From Candidatus Aminicenantota bacterium (GTDB lineage Bacteria; Acidobacteriota; Aminicenantia; Aminicenantales; Aminicenantaceae): a DNA stretch of 8,216 nucleotides. Shown piece after piece: positions 1 to 6,881 of this stretch (its first letter is position 1; each line of letters begins with the position of its first letter). The notes under the pieces are model-generated. The model was not told the origin of the DNA. It searched no databases and saw only the letters and a list, made by a program, of their open reading frames with translations. The stretch is taken from assembly GCA_023135995.1 (NCBI GenBank), contig JAGLRY010000044.1, forward strand, positions 1 through 8,216, written 5' to 3'. The position numbers and the translations under genes are program-made.

Positions 1-14
1 GGCCCGACCCCCTT
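1..14. repeat. End of a repeated element (TIR-like copy) abutting the kinase stop codon
   Basis: The first bases, GGCCCGACCCCCTT, match the right-hand terminal repeat at 2843-2856 (GGCCCGTCCCCCTT) in 13 of 14 positions and in the same orientation. By analogy the body of this second element would lie to the left, outside the window. The repeat begins directly after the kinase stop codon (TAG on the minus strand, 15-17). With only one end visible and 14 bases to compare, this is an inference from similarity. Confidence 0.5.
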
Positions 15-2534
15 CTACTCGGGGAAGTTCATACGTTGGAGTAAGGCCTGGAAACGGGAATCGGAGCGGAGGGGATCGAACACGGGATTCACTTTGATCC
101 AAGACATTCTGTCGGCGTGCTCTTCATAGCCTTTCTCCAGATATTCGATCGCCTGCTCATTATTGTCTAAGCTGACATGAAGCATGGCCATATCAACGGG
201 CGAAACATATCTTTGGTTCGACAGTGCCTCCAGCTGACGAAGGACTTCTTCCGCCTCATTTCGTTGTCCCGCTATCGCATACGCATAACCAAGTGCAGCC
301 AGATCAACGGAATCGCCACCAGATAAATTTAAAACCAGCTGGAACTGTTCAATGGCCTCACGATACATTTCTTTTTTTATATAACCAAATCCCAGCCAAT
401 AGATGGCTCTTGGAAAATTAGGGATTATCTCCAGTGTGCGCTGATACTGTTGTATAGCTTGGTCATATTCCCCCGCAAAATAATGAGAAACTCCGAGGGC
501 AGTGCTTATCATGGACGACAACGGATCGAGCTCTAATGCCAGTCTGGCCTGCTGGATAGAGGCATCATGCCGTCCGATGGAATACAAATGCTCTGCATAC
601 CATATGCGAGCCGTTGCATAGCCGGGATTGAGCTCGATGGCTCTTATGAATGCATTCTCTGCACGCTCCCAATACCAAAAATATGATGTCAAAACACCTG
701 CTAGGGAGTTGTGTGCCTCAGCTAAAGTTTCATCGAGTTCCAGGGCTTTCTGTGCCGCTTCCCTTGCTTTTGCATAGGCTTCCTCAGCCGAAAGATCTAA
801 GTGCCTCCCCCCACCTGCTATGTAGCAGTCGGCTAGCCCACTGTAGGCCAATGCATAGTTTGGATCGATCTCGATGGCCTGGTTGAACCGCTCGACGCTC
901 TTCGGCATCGCATCCTTTGTCCTTTGGCTCCAGAAATACCGTCCCTGCAAATACAAATTATATGCTTCAAGGTTTTCTGTTGTCTTCTTCTGAAGGCGCT
1001 GCTTCTCCTCAGGCGTGAGCTTCTGTTTTAAAGCACTCACAATATTCTCTGCGATATCATTCTGTATGGCAAAGATCCTGTCGAGTTTCCTATCGTAGAT
1101 CTCTGACCAGAGATGAAAACCGTCTTCCACATTGATAAGCTGTGCAGTCACACGAATATCATCTTCTTCTTTCCGGATGCTTCCTTCGAGGATGGATGTC
1201 ACACCAAGTTCTCGACCGATGTCTTTGATGTTTTTATCTGTGTCTTTATACTGCATCACTGAAGTTTTATTCATCACCTTCCATCCCTGAAGGCGGGATA
1301 ACTTCGTGATGATCTCATCGGTCATGCCATCACAAAAGTATTCTTGATCCTTCTGCGGGCTAAGATCAGAGAATGGAAGAACGGCAATAATGGGTTTACC
1401 GGAAGATAGGGGTGCTGCTGACTTTTTCAGAAAAAGCTGCCACACAGCGATTGCCCCGATGGCCAATAGGGTAATCACTGCTATGGGAATATAAAACTTC
1501 TTCAGCCTGAACTGCACTGTTATTTCTTTAGAGGTCAAGGGCTTTTTCTGTGGAGAGATGATCACAGGAATGAGCAGCCCTTTCTCAATATCTTCCAGCT
1601 GAGACCGAACTTCTCCTGCACTTTGGTATCTCGCCTCCTTGTCTTTCTCAAGGCAGTTCAGTATGAGGACATTCAATTCGTCTGTGATCTGAGTATTAAA
1701 CTCTCTGGGATTGGGGGGAGTTTTATTCTTGTGTTTGTAGGCAACACTCAAGGGTGTATCGCCTTCAAAAGGCACCCTTCCTGTTAACATCTCGTATAGG
1801 ATCACACCCAATGAATAGATGTCCGAGCGCTGGTCGATATCTTCGCCATCGACCTGTTCGGGAGACATGTATTCGGGCGTCCCGATCATCATGCGTGTGC
1901 CGGTGATGCCTTTCGATCTAAGTGAGCGCGCGATACCGAAATCCAAGATTTTAGCATCACCTTGTTTATCGATCAGAATATTACTAGGCTTTAAATCCCT
2001 GTGAACAACACCCAGCCTGTGTGCTTCGGCTAGGCCTGCACAGACCTCTTTGGCTATGGAGACGGCTGTTTCTGCAGTGAGTTTTCCCGTCTGTCGTATT
2101 AAACTTCGTAGGTCTTGGCCGGGGATATACTCCATTGTGATGTAGTGGGCGCCCATATACTCCATGAGTTCGTACATCCGGCCCACATTTCTATGACTGA
2201 TCTTTCGGGCTAATCGCAGCTCATTCCGGAATCGTTCTACGGTTTTCTCATCCGAGGCAATTTCTGGCCTGATCAGCTTCAGGGCCACTTCCTCATTCAG
2301 CTTTTTGTCCAGGGCTCTGTAAACTTTTCCCATCCCTCCTTTGCCGAGCTCTTCGATGATCTGATACCTATTTGCGAAGGTGGAGCCAGTGGTTAGTTCT
2401 TCCAGGGTAGATTCAAGGGTTTTTGTGCGGGTGATCTCAGCTTCCTCTGCAGATTTGAGAGGAGCTGCACAATTCTTGCAGAACTGCGAGTCTTGAGTAT
2501 TATCCGTGTCGCAATTAGGACATTTTACGCTCAT
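15..2534 (-). CDS. Transmembrane Ser/Thr protein kinase with zinc ribbon, TolB-like domain and TPR repeats
   Basis: 839-aa Hanks-type (PknB-like) kinase. An N-terminal zinc ribbon has C5/C8 and C19/C22. The kinase domain spans about 57-320: glycine loop GKGGMGKVY at 64-72, VALK lysine K86, catalytic HRDLKPSN at 178-185 (D180, an RD kinase), DFG at 198-200 and SPE at 224-226, so it should be active. One hydrophobic segment at about 347-369 would anchor it in the inner membrane with the kinase in the cytoplasm. Outside lie a TolB/FlgO-like domain at about 381-500, beginning IIAVLPFSDLS, and roughly six or seven TPRs at about 544-820. The terminal RFQALLQRM is usual for this family, so the gene looks complete. 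It probably senses something through the TPR half; ligand and substrates are unknown. The ATG at 2534 is preferred over an in-frame TTG at 2585 because it has a ribosome site and begins at the zinc ribbon, and the TTG falls inside a probable -35 box. It is divergent from the GGDEF gene. Confidence 0.95.
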   Translation of the reverse strand: MSVKCPNCDTDNTQDSQFCKNCAAPLKSAEEAEITRTKTLESTLEELTTGSTFANRYQIIEELGKGGMGKVYRALDKKLNEEVALKLIRPEIASDEKTVERFRNELRLARKISHRNVGRMYELMEYMGAHYITMEYIPGQDLRSLIRQTGKLTAETAVSIAKEVCAGLAEAHRLGVVHRDLKPSNILIDKQGDAKILDFGIARSLRSKGITGTRMMIGTPEYMSPEQVDGEDIDQRSDIYSLGVILYEMLTGRVPFEGDTPLSVAYKHKNKTPPNPREFNTQITDELNVLILNCLEKDKEARYQSAGEVRSQLEDIEKGLLIPVIISPQKKPLTSKEITVQFRLKKFYIPIAVITLLAIGAIAVWQLFLKKSAAPLSSGKPIIAVLPFSDLSPQKDQEYFCDGMTDEIITKLSRLQGWKVMNKTSVMQYKDTDKNIKDIGRELGVTSILEGSIRKEEDDIRVTAQLINVEDGFHLWSEIYDRKLDRIFAIQNDIAENIVSALKQKLTPEEKQRLQKKTTENLEAYNLYLQGRYFWSQRTKDAMPKSVERFNQAIEIDPNYALAYSGLADCYIAGGGRHLDLSAEEAYAKAREAAQKALELDETLAEAHNSLAGVLTSYFWYWERAENAFIRAIELNPGYATARIWYAEHLYSIGRHDASIQQARLALELDPLSSMISTALGVSHYFAGEYDQAIQQYQRTLEIIPNFPRAIYWLGFGYIKKEMYREAIEQFQLVLNLSGGDSVDLAALGYAYAIAGQRNEAEEVLRQLEALSNQRYVSPVDMAMLHVSLDNNEQAIEYLEKGYEEHADRMSWIKVNPVFDPLRSDSRFQALLQRMNFPE

Positions 2535-2538
2535 GTTT

Positions 2539-2552
2539 CCCCTTATCTCCTT
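2539..2552 (-). promoter_or_regulatory. Ribosome binding site fixing the kinase start at 2534
   Basis: Read on the minus strand, AAGGAG (2552-2547) and AAGGGG (2544-2539) precede the ATG, at 12 and 4 nt. Either could pair with 16S rRNA. Together they favour the ATG at 2534 over the upstream TTG. Confidence 0.6.
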
Positions 2553-2556
2553 CAAG

Positions 2557-2585
2557 AAGATATCAATTTGCACTCTATGAGTCAA
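2557..2585 (-). promoter_or_regulatory. Candidate sigma-70-type promoter of the kinase gene
   Basis: On the minus strand TTGACT (2585-2580, 5 of 6 to consensus) is followed after 17 nt by TATCTT (2562-2557, 4 of 6). Transcription would begin near 2550, giving a very short leader of about 16 nt before the ATG at 2534. The in-frame TTG that could lengthen the protein is the first three bases of this -35 box, which argues against it being a start. Assigned by consensus only. Confidence 0.5.
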
Positions 2586-2593
2586 TAAGAATA

Positions 2594-2611
2594 TTTATTG
2601 GGTTTATTGGG
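2594..2611. repeat. Perfect tandem repeat, 2 x 9 bp
   Basis: TTTATTGGG occurs twice back to back (2594-2602 and 2603-2611). The second copy runs into the left terminal repeat of the neighbouring element. The hexamer TTTATT at 2603-2608 recurs at 2857-2862, just past the element's right end, so it could be a target-site duplication. In AT-rich sequence this may be chance. Confidence 0.5.
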
Positions 2612-2853
2612 GACGGGCCACAGCAACTTGCTGAAAATAAAAAGATTATCATAAATTCTACCCCGATTTAATTCCTTAGAAGGCTGATTTTGCCCCCAAA
2701 AATCCTCATCTAAGGAGATCCCTGGATATTCCCAAAACGGCATATTTCTTAGATTGCCAATTTTGGGGCTAAAATCACGCTTCTAAGGCGTTTTTTAGGG
2801 GCTGAAAATGATTTAACTGTTTTAGAATAAGTAAGTTATCGTGGCCCGTCCCC
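2609..2853. mobile_element. MITE/REP-like element with 13-bp terminal inverted repeats
   Basis: A 245-bp non-coding element. Its ends are an exact inverted repeat: GGGGACGGGCCAC at 2609-2621 and GTGGCCCGTCCCC at 2841-2853. Next to the left end is a small palindrome, CAGCAA-C-TTGCTG (2621-2633). The centre is a long imperfect hairpin (separate entry). It contains no transposase, so movement would need an enzyme supplied elsewhere. Short G-rich terminal repeats with internal hairpins recall REP-type elements moved by RAYT (IS200-like) transposases, but that family assignment is inference. A partial copy at 1-14 supports it being repeated in the genome. It lies between the two divergent promoters, 26 bp from the kinase -35 edge and 18 bp from the other -35. 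Confidence 0.65.
2674..2788. repeat. Large imperfect hairpin at the core of the element
   Basis: The 30-nt arms 2674-2703 and 2759-2788 are complementary at 25 of 30 positions when inverted. Nested inside them is a second perfect stem, ATCTAAG (2708-2714) with CTTAGAT (2748-2754), leaving a loop of 33 nt. Either strand of RNA or single-stranded DNA could fold this way. It could act as a bidirectional terminator or insulator between the divergent genes, or as the recognition structure for a transposase. There is no strict U-run after either arm, so a classical intrinsic terminator is not shown. Confidence 0.7.
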
Positions 2854-2871
2854 CTTTTTATTCAATTATTG

Positions 2872-2899
2872 TTGACAGGGGTTTTGGACTGTGTAAAAA
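2872..2899 (+). promoter_or_regulatory. Candidate promoter of the GGDEF-ATPase gene
   Basis: A perfect -35 TTGACA (2872-2877) is followed by a 16-nt spacer ending TGTG and then TAAAAAT (2894-2900). Read as TAAAAA, or as AAAAAT with a 17-nt spacer, the -10 matches 4 of 6. The TG just before the -10 resembles an extended -10 element. The expected start is near 2907, giving a leader of about 86 nt. The same layout recurs upstream of the RRM gene at 7446-7473. Confidence 0.6.
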
Positions 2900-2922
2900 T
2901 GGTGTGGGGTGTAAGATAGCGG

Positions 2923-2992
2923 CCTTGCAAGGGATAAGAGTAAGAGGAGGTCGACAACAATCCTCCTAGCTGATGAACTTATCTAGAAGAGC
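2923..2992 (+). promoter_or_regulatory. Structured leader with palindrome and AGGAGG/CCTCCT hairpin
   Basis: Within the likely leader are a perfect 10-bp palindrome, CCTTGCAAGG (2923-2932), and a 6-bp stem of AGGAGG (2945-2950) with CCTCCT (2962-2967) around an 11-nt loop. The AGGAGG is a consensus Shine-Dalgarno sequence but lies 42 nt before the gene's ATG, with no start codon at a normal distance. A 7-codon frame, ATG at 2973 to TGA at 2994-2996, ends by overlapping the gene's ATG (ATGA). The site nearest the gene start is only a weak AGAAG (2985-2989). This may be translational control or coincidence. Confidence 0.4.
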
Positions 2993-5900
2993 ATGAGCGC
3001 AAAGCTTAGCAAGGAAAAACTCCAGGCCCTCGCCTACATCGACGAACTGACCCGCCTTAACAACCTGCGATACATGCGGGAATACCTTCCCCAATACCTG
3101 GATACTGCTAAGAAAGAGAAACAAAGCGCCGCTCTCTTTGTATGCGATCTGGATGATTTTAAGCTCATTAATGACAACCATGGACACCTGGTGGGAGATA
3201 GAGCACTGGTCCATTTTACAAAGATCATCGAACAAAAAACGAAAGACAAAGGGATGGCCATGCGTTATGCAGGCGATGAATTCGTGCTTCTCATGCCCAG
3301 GATGGAAAAGCCAGACGCAAAGATATTCGCCCTAGAGATCCAGAATAGCGTAAGAACATCCCCTCTTAAATATAAAGAGAAAACGATCAGCATGGGTTGC
3401 AGTATTGGGATTTCCCTGTTCCCTGAGGATGGCAAATCCTGGAAAACACTCTTCGAAAAAGCAGATGAGGCTCTCTATGTGGCTAAGGAAATAGGCAAGG
3501 GAGAGGTCGTTGTCACGCCGGAAACAGGGAGACTCATCACCCCATCCAAGCTCAACTCGATCCTGCAGGCTCCCTATATCGTGGGTCGTGATGACTTTAT
3601 CGGATTTTTGGAGAAACATCTCTCCGAAGAGGGAGACCCCAAAGTTTTTCCCGTACTTCTCGGAGATGAAGGATCCGGAAAAACGAGACTCATGAGATTT
3701 GCCGATGAGATCGCGCAGAAGAAACTGACATTCACCCTGTATGCCAAGGGATACCCATTCTGGCAGAACGAGATGTACGGTGCGGTATTTGCAGCATTGG
3801 GGAATCTCTTCGAACAACGCCCTGTGATCTCCGACCAGGTGTTCTCCAAGCTCAAAGACGATTACAAGGTCATCCTCAAACCCTATCTTCCTCACTGGTT
3901 TTCCAAAGAGGTCAAAACAATCAAGGAAGGAGACTTAGCGGATAATGTAGCACTCTTCGAAGCTCTCACCCAGGCGATGTTCATCCTCCGTGAAATGGGC
4001 GATGGAGCTGTGATCCTCGACGACATCGATCAGATCGACCCTCCATCGTTACAGTTTTTCGACTCTCAATTCAGCCAGGAAGAAGGCACGGACCTGCACT
4101 TTTTATCATCGATGTTCAGTCCCGTCTTAACTACCAGTGAGGAAAAACTGCTTCTCCTCAGCGAATCGATGCCAGAATTGTCGGCCAGCGGCAAGGTCAC
4201 AAAATTCCCACTGGACGCTCTACGAGCAGATCACATTCAGCAACTTGTAGCCAAACTGTTCGATGGCAAGAAATTACCGAAGAAATCGGCTGAAATTTTG
4301 CTGCAAAACTCAGCCGGAAATCCGCTTTTTATCCTGGAAACCCTGAGTATCCTCCTCCAAAACGGCAAGATTTTTACAAAAAACGGCAAGTGGAACCTTT
4401 CCGGTATAAAACCCGAAGACATTCCCACCGGCCTCAAAGCAATGATCAAAGAAAGGCTGATGTGGATGAGCAAGGAGGCCGTAACGGTCCTCAAGCTGGC
4501 ATCCATACTCGGAGAAAAGATCAACCCCCGTCTTCTTGCAGAGATCTCAAAACTCAAGCATCAGCAGGTCCTGAGTGCGCTCAGCAATGCACAGAGAAAC
4601 CTTATCATCGAAGAAACGCCGAATCCCGAGGAATACACCTTTGCCCACCGGATGAGTCGCGCTGTTCTATATTCTCTCATGGATGACGAGGAGCGCCGCA
4701 AGAACCATCAGTTGGCAGCAAAACTCGAGCAGGAATATTCAACCGAGTCACCCGAACGGATCGTGGGTAAACTTGCATACCATTTCCACAATGCCGGCGA
4801 GCTTGAAAAAGCCGCAGAGATGATCGCCGAATTAAAGAATCAGATGGACGCCGTCTATATCTCCAAGGGCACCAGAAAAATGCTCCAAAAGAGGATCCTC
4901 ACCACATCGATGGGGAAAGAGTCTCCCCTTGACGAAGACGACCTGAGCACGGCTGTTTTTATCGCACGCGCCTTCCGCTCCACTATGCAGAATCTCCGTC
5001 TCTACCCCAAAGAGAACGAGAACGTCACGAATGCACTGGGTCAATTCATGAATCATCTGGAACCTTTTCTCGAAGAAAAAACGGAGTTGATGTCCATCTC
5101 TCTGACTCCGGAGGGGATACTGTTTAACGGCCAGCCCCTTCCTCCCCAAGCGGAGGACAAGCGGCTCACTCAGGACATGTATGCGGTTCTCAACAGTTAC
5201 GGTCTCCGCGGAGTTCTGCTTCTCCGTGGCATCACAAGCGATGAAGTGGTCCAATTCCTGGAGTTATTCAAGCGGCTCCCCGAAGATGTGATCGGCAACT
5301 GGGATATGCTCTTGGACCAACTGAAGATATCACACATCCTTCCGGACCGGAAGGTGTTTGTCGCCGTGGGCGAACACAAGATCCTCCTTGATGAGCAAGA
5401 ACTTATAGAACAGGCTTCTGGAGGAGAAGGACAGGAGGCTTTCCCAACTGGTAAGACTGGAGCCGTACAGCTGGGCGATGAGCAGATCAATCGACTGAAG
5501 GACATCCTTGACCAGTTTATCAAAGAAAAGCAAGAATTCCTCAGAGCGCTTGAATCGAATGAATTCAATAAACAAGACCTTTTGGACATTGTGGCGCTTT
5601 TAAAAAAACCGGATATTGAAAAACTGGCAAACTCTATCGAGATCGCCGAGGATGTCTCCATCTCCACCACCGAAACTGGTGCACCTCCACCTGAAGAAGA
5701 GATCACAGAAATCCCGGAAGACCCAGAGCTTGTCAAGGCCATGAAGAAGGATATCTCTCTAGCTTTTGAAGAGCTCTTTTCCCGTGAATCGAGAAGCCAG
5801 ACCACGGCAATGGCATGGCTGATCAAACAAGATCCACAAAAGCTCGCCGATGCAGCCTTTAATACGATAAATTCTGAAATACCTTTTAAGTTTCGGCAGG

Positions 5901-6544
5901 TTGCAGCAGGAGTCATACAGAAAGCGGGGAAGGAAGCTACTGATGCGTTTTTAAGAAAATTGCACCCAGGCATGGCCGTTATTTCTCTCAACAAAGTGAT
6001 CAAGGTTTCCCACGTTTTTATCGGAAATCCAGAGCTCGTCCGCGTGCTGAAAGAGATCGCATTGAAAGGCTCACCGGACATCCTGCCCGCAGTCACTGAT
6101 GTGCTTAAAAATATCCAAGACAAGGACGTCGACACTTTCCTGATGGAAATATTCCCAAAGGCTTCGGGGAAGGCGCAGCGGGAAATCATCAGCCTGTTTT
6201 CCGACCGTGGCGTGAAAGAAGCGGCTCCTCTTCTTCTCGAGTTTATATCACCGCGAAAATTTTGGGAGCCCGAGCCGAACCACTCACGTCAAGAGCATGT
6301 GTGCCGAACTTTGGGAGTGCTCCGTTCTCAAGAGGCTGAAGGAGCGCTCATCGATGCCGCAAGAAAACCAAAGTTGACGACAATGTTGAAGCCAAAACCC
6401 TCTTTTGTGCGTGCGGCCGCGACTTGGGCACTCACAAGAATGCCTAGAAATCATAGAGTGAACAATGCTCTGATCCAACTCAAAAGAGACAGCTCTCCCC
6501 TCGTTAGAAAGGCTGCGGAATTATCTGAAATCATCAGGGAATAA
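2993..6544 (+). CDS. GGDEF diguanylate cyclase / STAND-type ATPase / HEAT-repeat fusion protein
   Basis: 1183 aa, soluble, with no signal peptide or membrane segment. A GGDEF domain occupies about 8-178: metal site D52 in CDLDDFKLIND, substrate-type N60 and D69, and the signature AGDEF at 93-97. A first-position Ala is tolerated in some active cyclases, so c-di-GMP synthesis from two GTP is likely. The usual RxxD inhibitory site is absent (K84-D-K-G87). An AAA_16/STAND-like NTPase follows at about 195-610: VGRD at 197-200, Walker A GDEGSGKT at 224-231, Walker B AVILDDID at 339-346, and the family landmark GNPLFI at 442-447. Residues 650-800 hold an undefined mixed region (LRLYPKENENV) of a kind I associate with HEAT-repeat proteins. 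An acidic linker lies at 895-910 and HEAT-like helices at about 915-1183. The ATG is chosen because TAG at 2984 closes the frame upstream and the GGDEF domain begins at once. Stop is TAA at 6542. Role inferred: an ATP-switched, protein-binding cyclase. Confidence 0.93.
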   Translation: MSAKLSKEKLQALAYIDELTRLNNLRYMREYLPQYLDTAKKEKQSAALFVCDLDDFKLINDNHGHLVGDRALVHFTKIIEQKTKDKGMAMRYAGDEFVLLMPRMEKPDAKIFALEIQNSVRTSPLKYKEKTISMGCSIGISLFPEDGKSWKTLFEKADEALYVAKEIGKGEVVVTPETGRLITPSKLNSILQAPYIVGRDDFIGFLEKHLSEEGDPKVFPVLLGDEGSGKTRLMRFADEIAQKKLTFTLYAKGYPFWQNEMYGAVFAALGNLFEQRPVISDQVFSKLKDDYKVILKPYLPHWFSKEVKTIKEGDLADNVALFEALTQAMFILREMGDGAVILDDIDQIDPPSLQFFDSQFSQEEGTDLHFLSSMFSPVLTTSEEKLLLLSESMPELSASGKVTKFPLDALRADHIQQLVAKLFDGKKLPKKSAEILLQNSAGNPLFILETLSILLQNGKIFTKNGKWNLSGIKPEDIPTGLKAMIKERLMWMSKEAVTVLKLASILGEKINPRLLAEISKLKHQQVLSALSNAQRNLIIEETPNPEEYTFAHRMSRAVLYSLMDDEERRKNHQLAAKLEQEYSTESPERIVGKLAYHFHNAGELEKAAEMIAELKNQMDAVYISKGTRKMLQKRILTTSMGKESPLDEDDLSTAVFIARAFRSTMQNLRLYPKENENVTNALGQFMNHLEPFLEEKTELMSISLTPEGILFNGQPLPPQAEDKRLTQDMYAVLNSYGLRGVLLLRGITSDEVVQFLELFKRLPEDVIGNWDMLLDQLKISHILPDRKVFVAVGEHKILLDEQELIEQASGGEGQEAFPTGKTGAVQLGDEQINRLKDILDQFIKEKQEFLRALESNEFNKQDLLDIVALLKKPDIEKLANSIEIAEDVSISTTETGAPPPEEEITEIPEDPELVKAMKKDISLAFEELFSRESRSQTTAMAWLIKQDPQKLADAAFNTINSEIPFKFRQVAAGVIQKAGKEATDAFLRKLHPGMAVISLNKVIKVSHVFIGNPELVRVLKEIALKGSPDILPAVTDVLKNIQDKDVDTFLMEIFPKASGKAQREIISLFSDRGVKEAAPLLLEFISPRKFWEPEPNHSRQEHVCRTLGVLRSQEAEGALIDAARKPKLTTMLKPKPSFVRAAATWALTRMPRNHRVNNALIQLKRDSSPLVRKAAELSEIIRE

Positions 6545-6551
6545 CACATTC

Positions 6552-6598
6552 ACCTGATTGCCGTGTTTATATTATAACGGTACTTGCACCACTCAGGT
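6552..6598. repeat. Nested inverted repeat downstream of the GGDEF-ATPase gene
   Basis: ACCTGA (6552-6557) pairs with TCAGGT (6593-6598), and inside it CCGT (6561-6564) pairs with ACGG (6577-6580). The structure begins 8 bp after the stop codon. It is long-looped and has no immediate U-run, so it is a poor intrinsic terminator, though the pyrimidine-rich tract begins about 20 nt later. Confidence 0.35.
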
Positions 6599-6617
6599 CT
6601 AAGGTTTAATACTGCGA

Positions 6618-6685
6618 TCTTCTTTTTCTCTTCTCCCTCTTTACTTTTTCTCTTTTCCGTTCCCTCTTTTTCCTCTCGTTTCTCT
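6618..6685. other. Polypyrimidine/polypurine tract
   Basis: Sixty-eight bases on the plus strand are C or T apart from three purines (6643, 6659, 6678). It lies between the convergent 3' ends. The whole 337-bp gap 6545-6881 shows no credible gene. Such tracts can form triplex (H-form) DNA, and in the plus-strand transcript would give an unstructured U/C-rich 3' tail. Confidence 0.8.
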
Positions 6686-6778
6686 GATATTTTTTCATCT
6701 ACTCATCCTTTGTTACAGACGGGTCTCACTCTAAACAAAATACATGGATCTCGGACCTCCACCCCAGGGTAGATTCGG

Positions 6779-6792
6779 GCAGGTCCTCCTGC
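6779..6792 (-). terminator. Small hairpin downstream of the RRM gene, possible weak terminator
   Basis: GCAGG-TCCT-CCTGC is a 5-bp GC-rich stem with a 4-nt loop, about 90 nt past the RRM stop codon. No U-run follows on the minus strand, so termination here is speculative. An alternative pairing of GGACCT (6753-6758) with AGGTCC (6781-6786) competes with it. Confidence 0.2.
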
Positions 6793-6881
6793 TGGATCTG
6801 AAATAAGCGGTGCGAGTATTAAAAGAATGAATCTATGTACAGGATTGTCGTCTTTGAAGATCGGTCTGTTTCCCTCTCTCC

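Noticed and set aside
2582..2743. Open frame of 53 codons on the minus strand (starting MPFWEYPG) through the inverted-repeat element
   Set aside because: No good ribosome site, it crosses the hairpin and terminal repeat and overlaps the kinase promoter. More likely a chance frame in a repeat, or a remnant.
2900..2992. Possible c-di-GMP riboswitch in the leader of the GGDEF gene
   Set aside because: Looked for because of the gene's function, but the GEMM-I core sequences and helices are not present.
5197..6189. Long 330-codon open frame on the minus strand inside the GGDEF-ATPase gene
   Set aside because: Serine-rich antisense shadow of a clearly recognised coding sequence.
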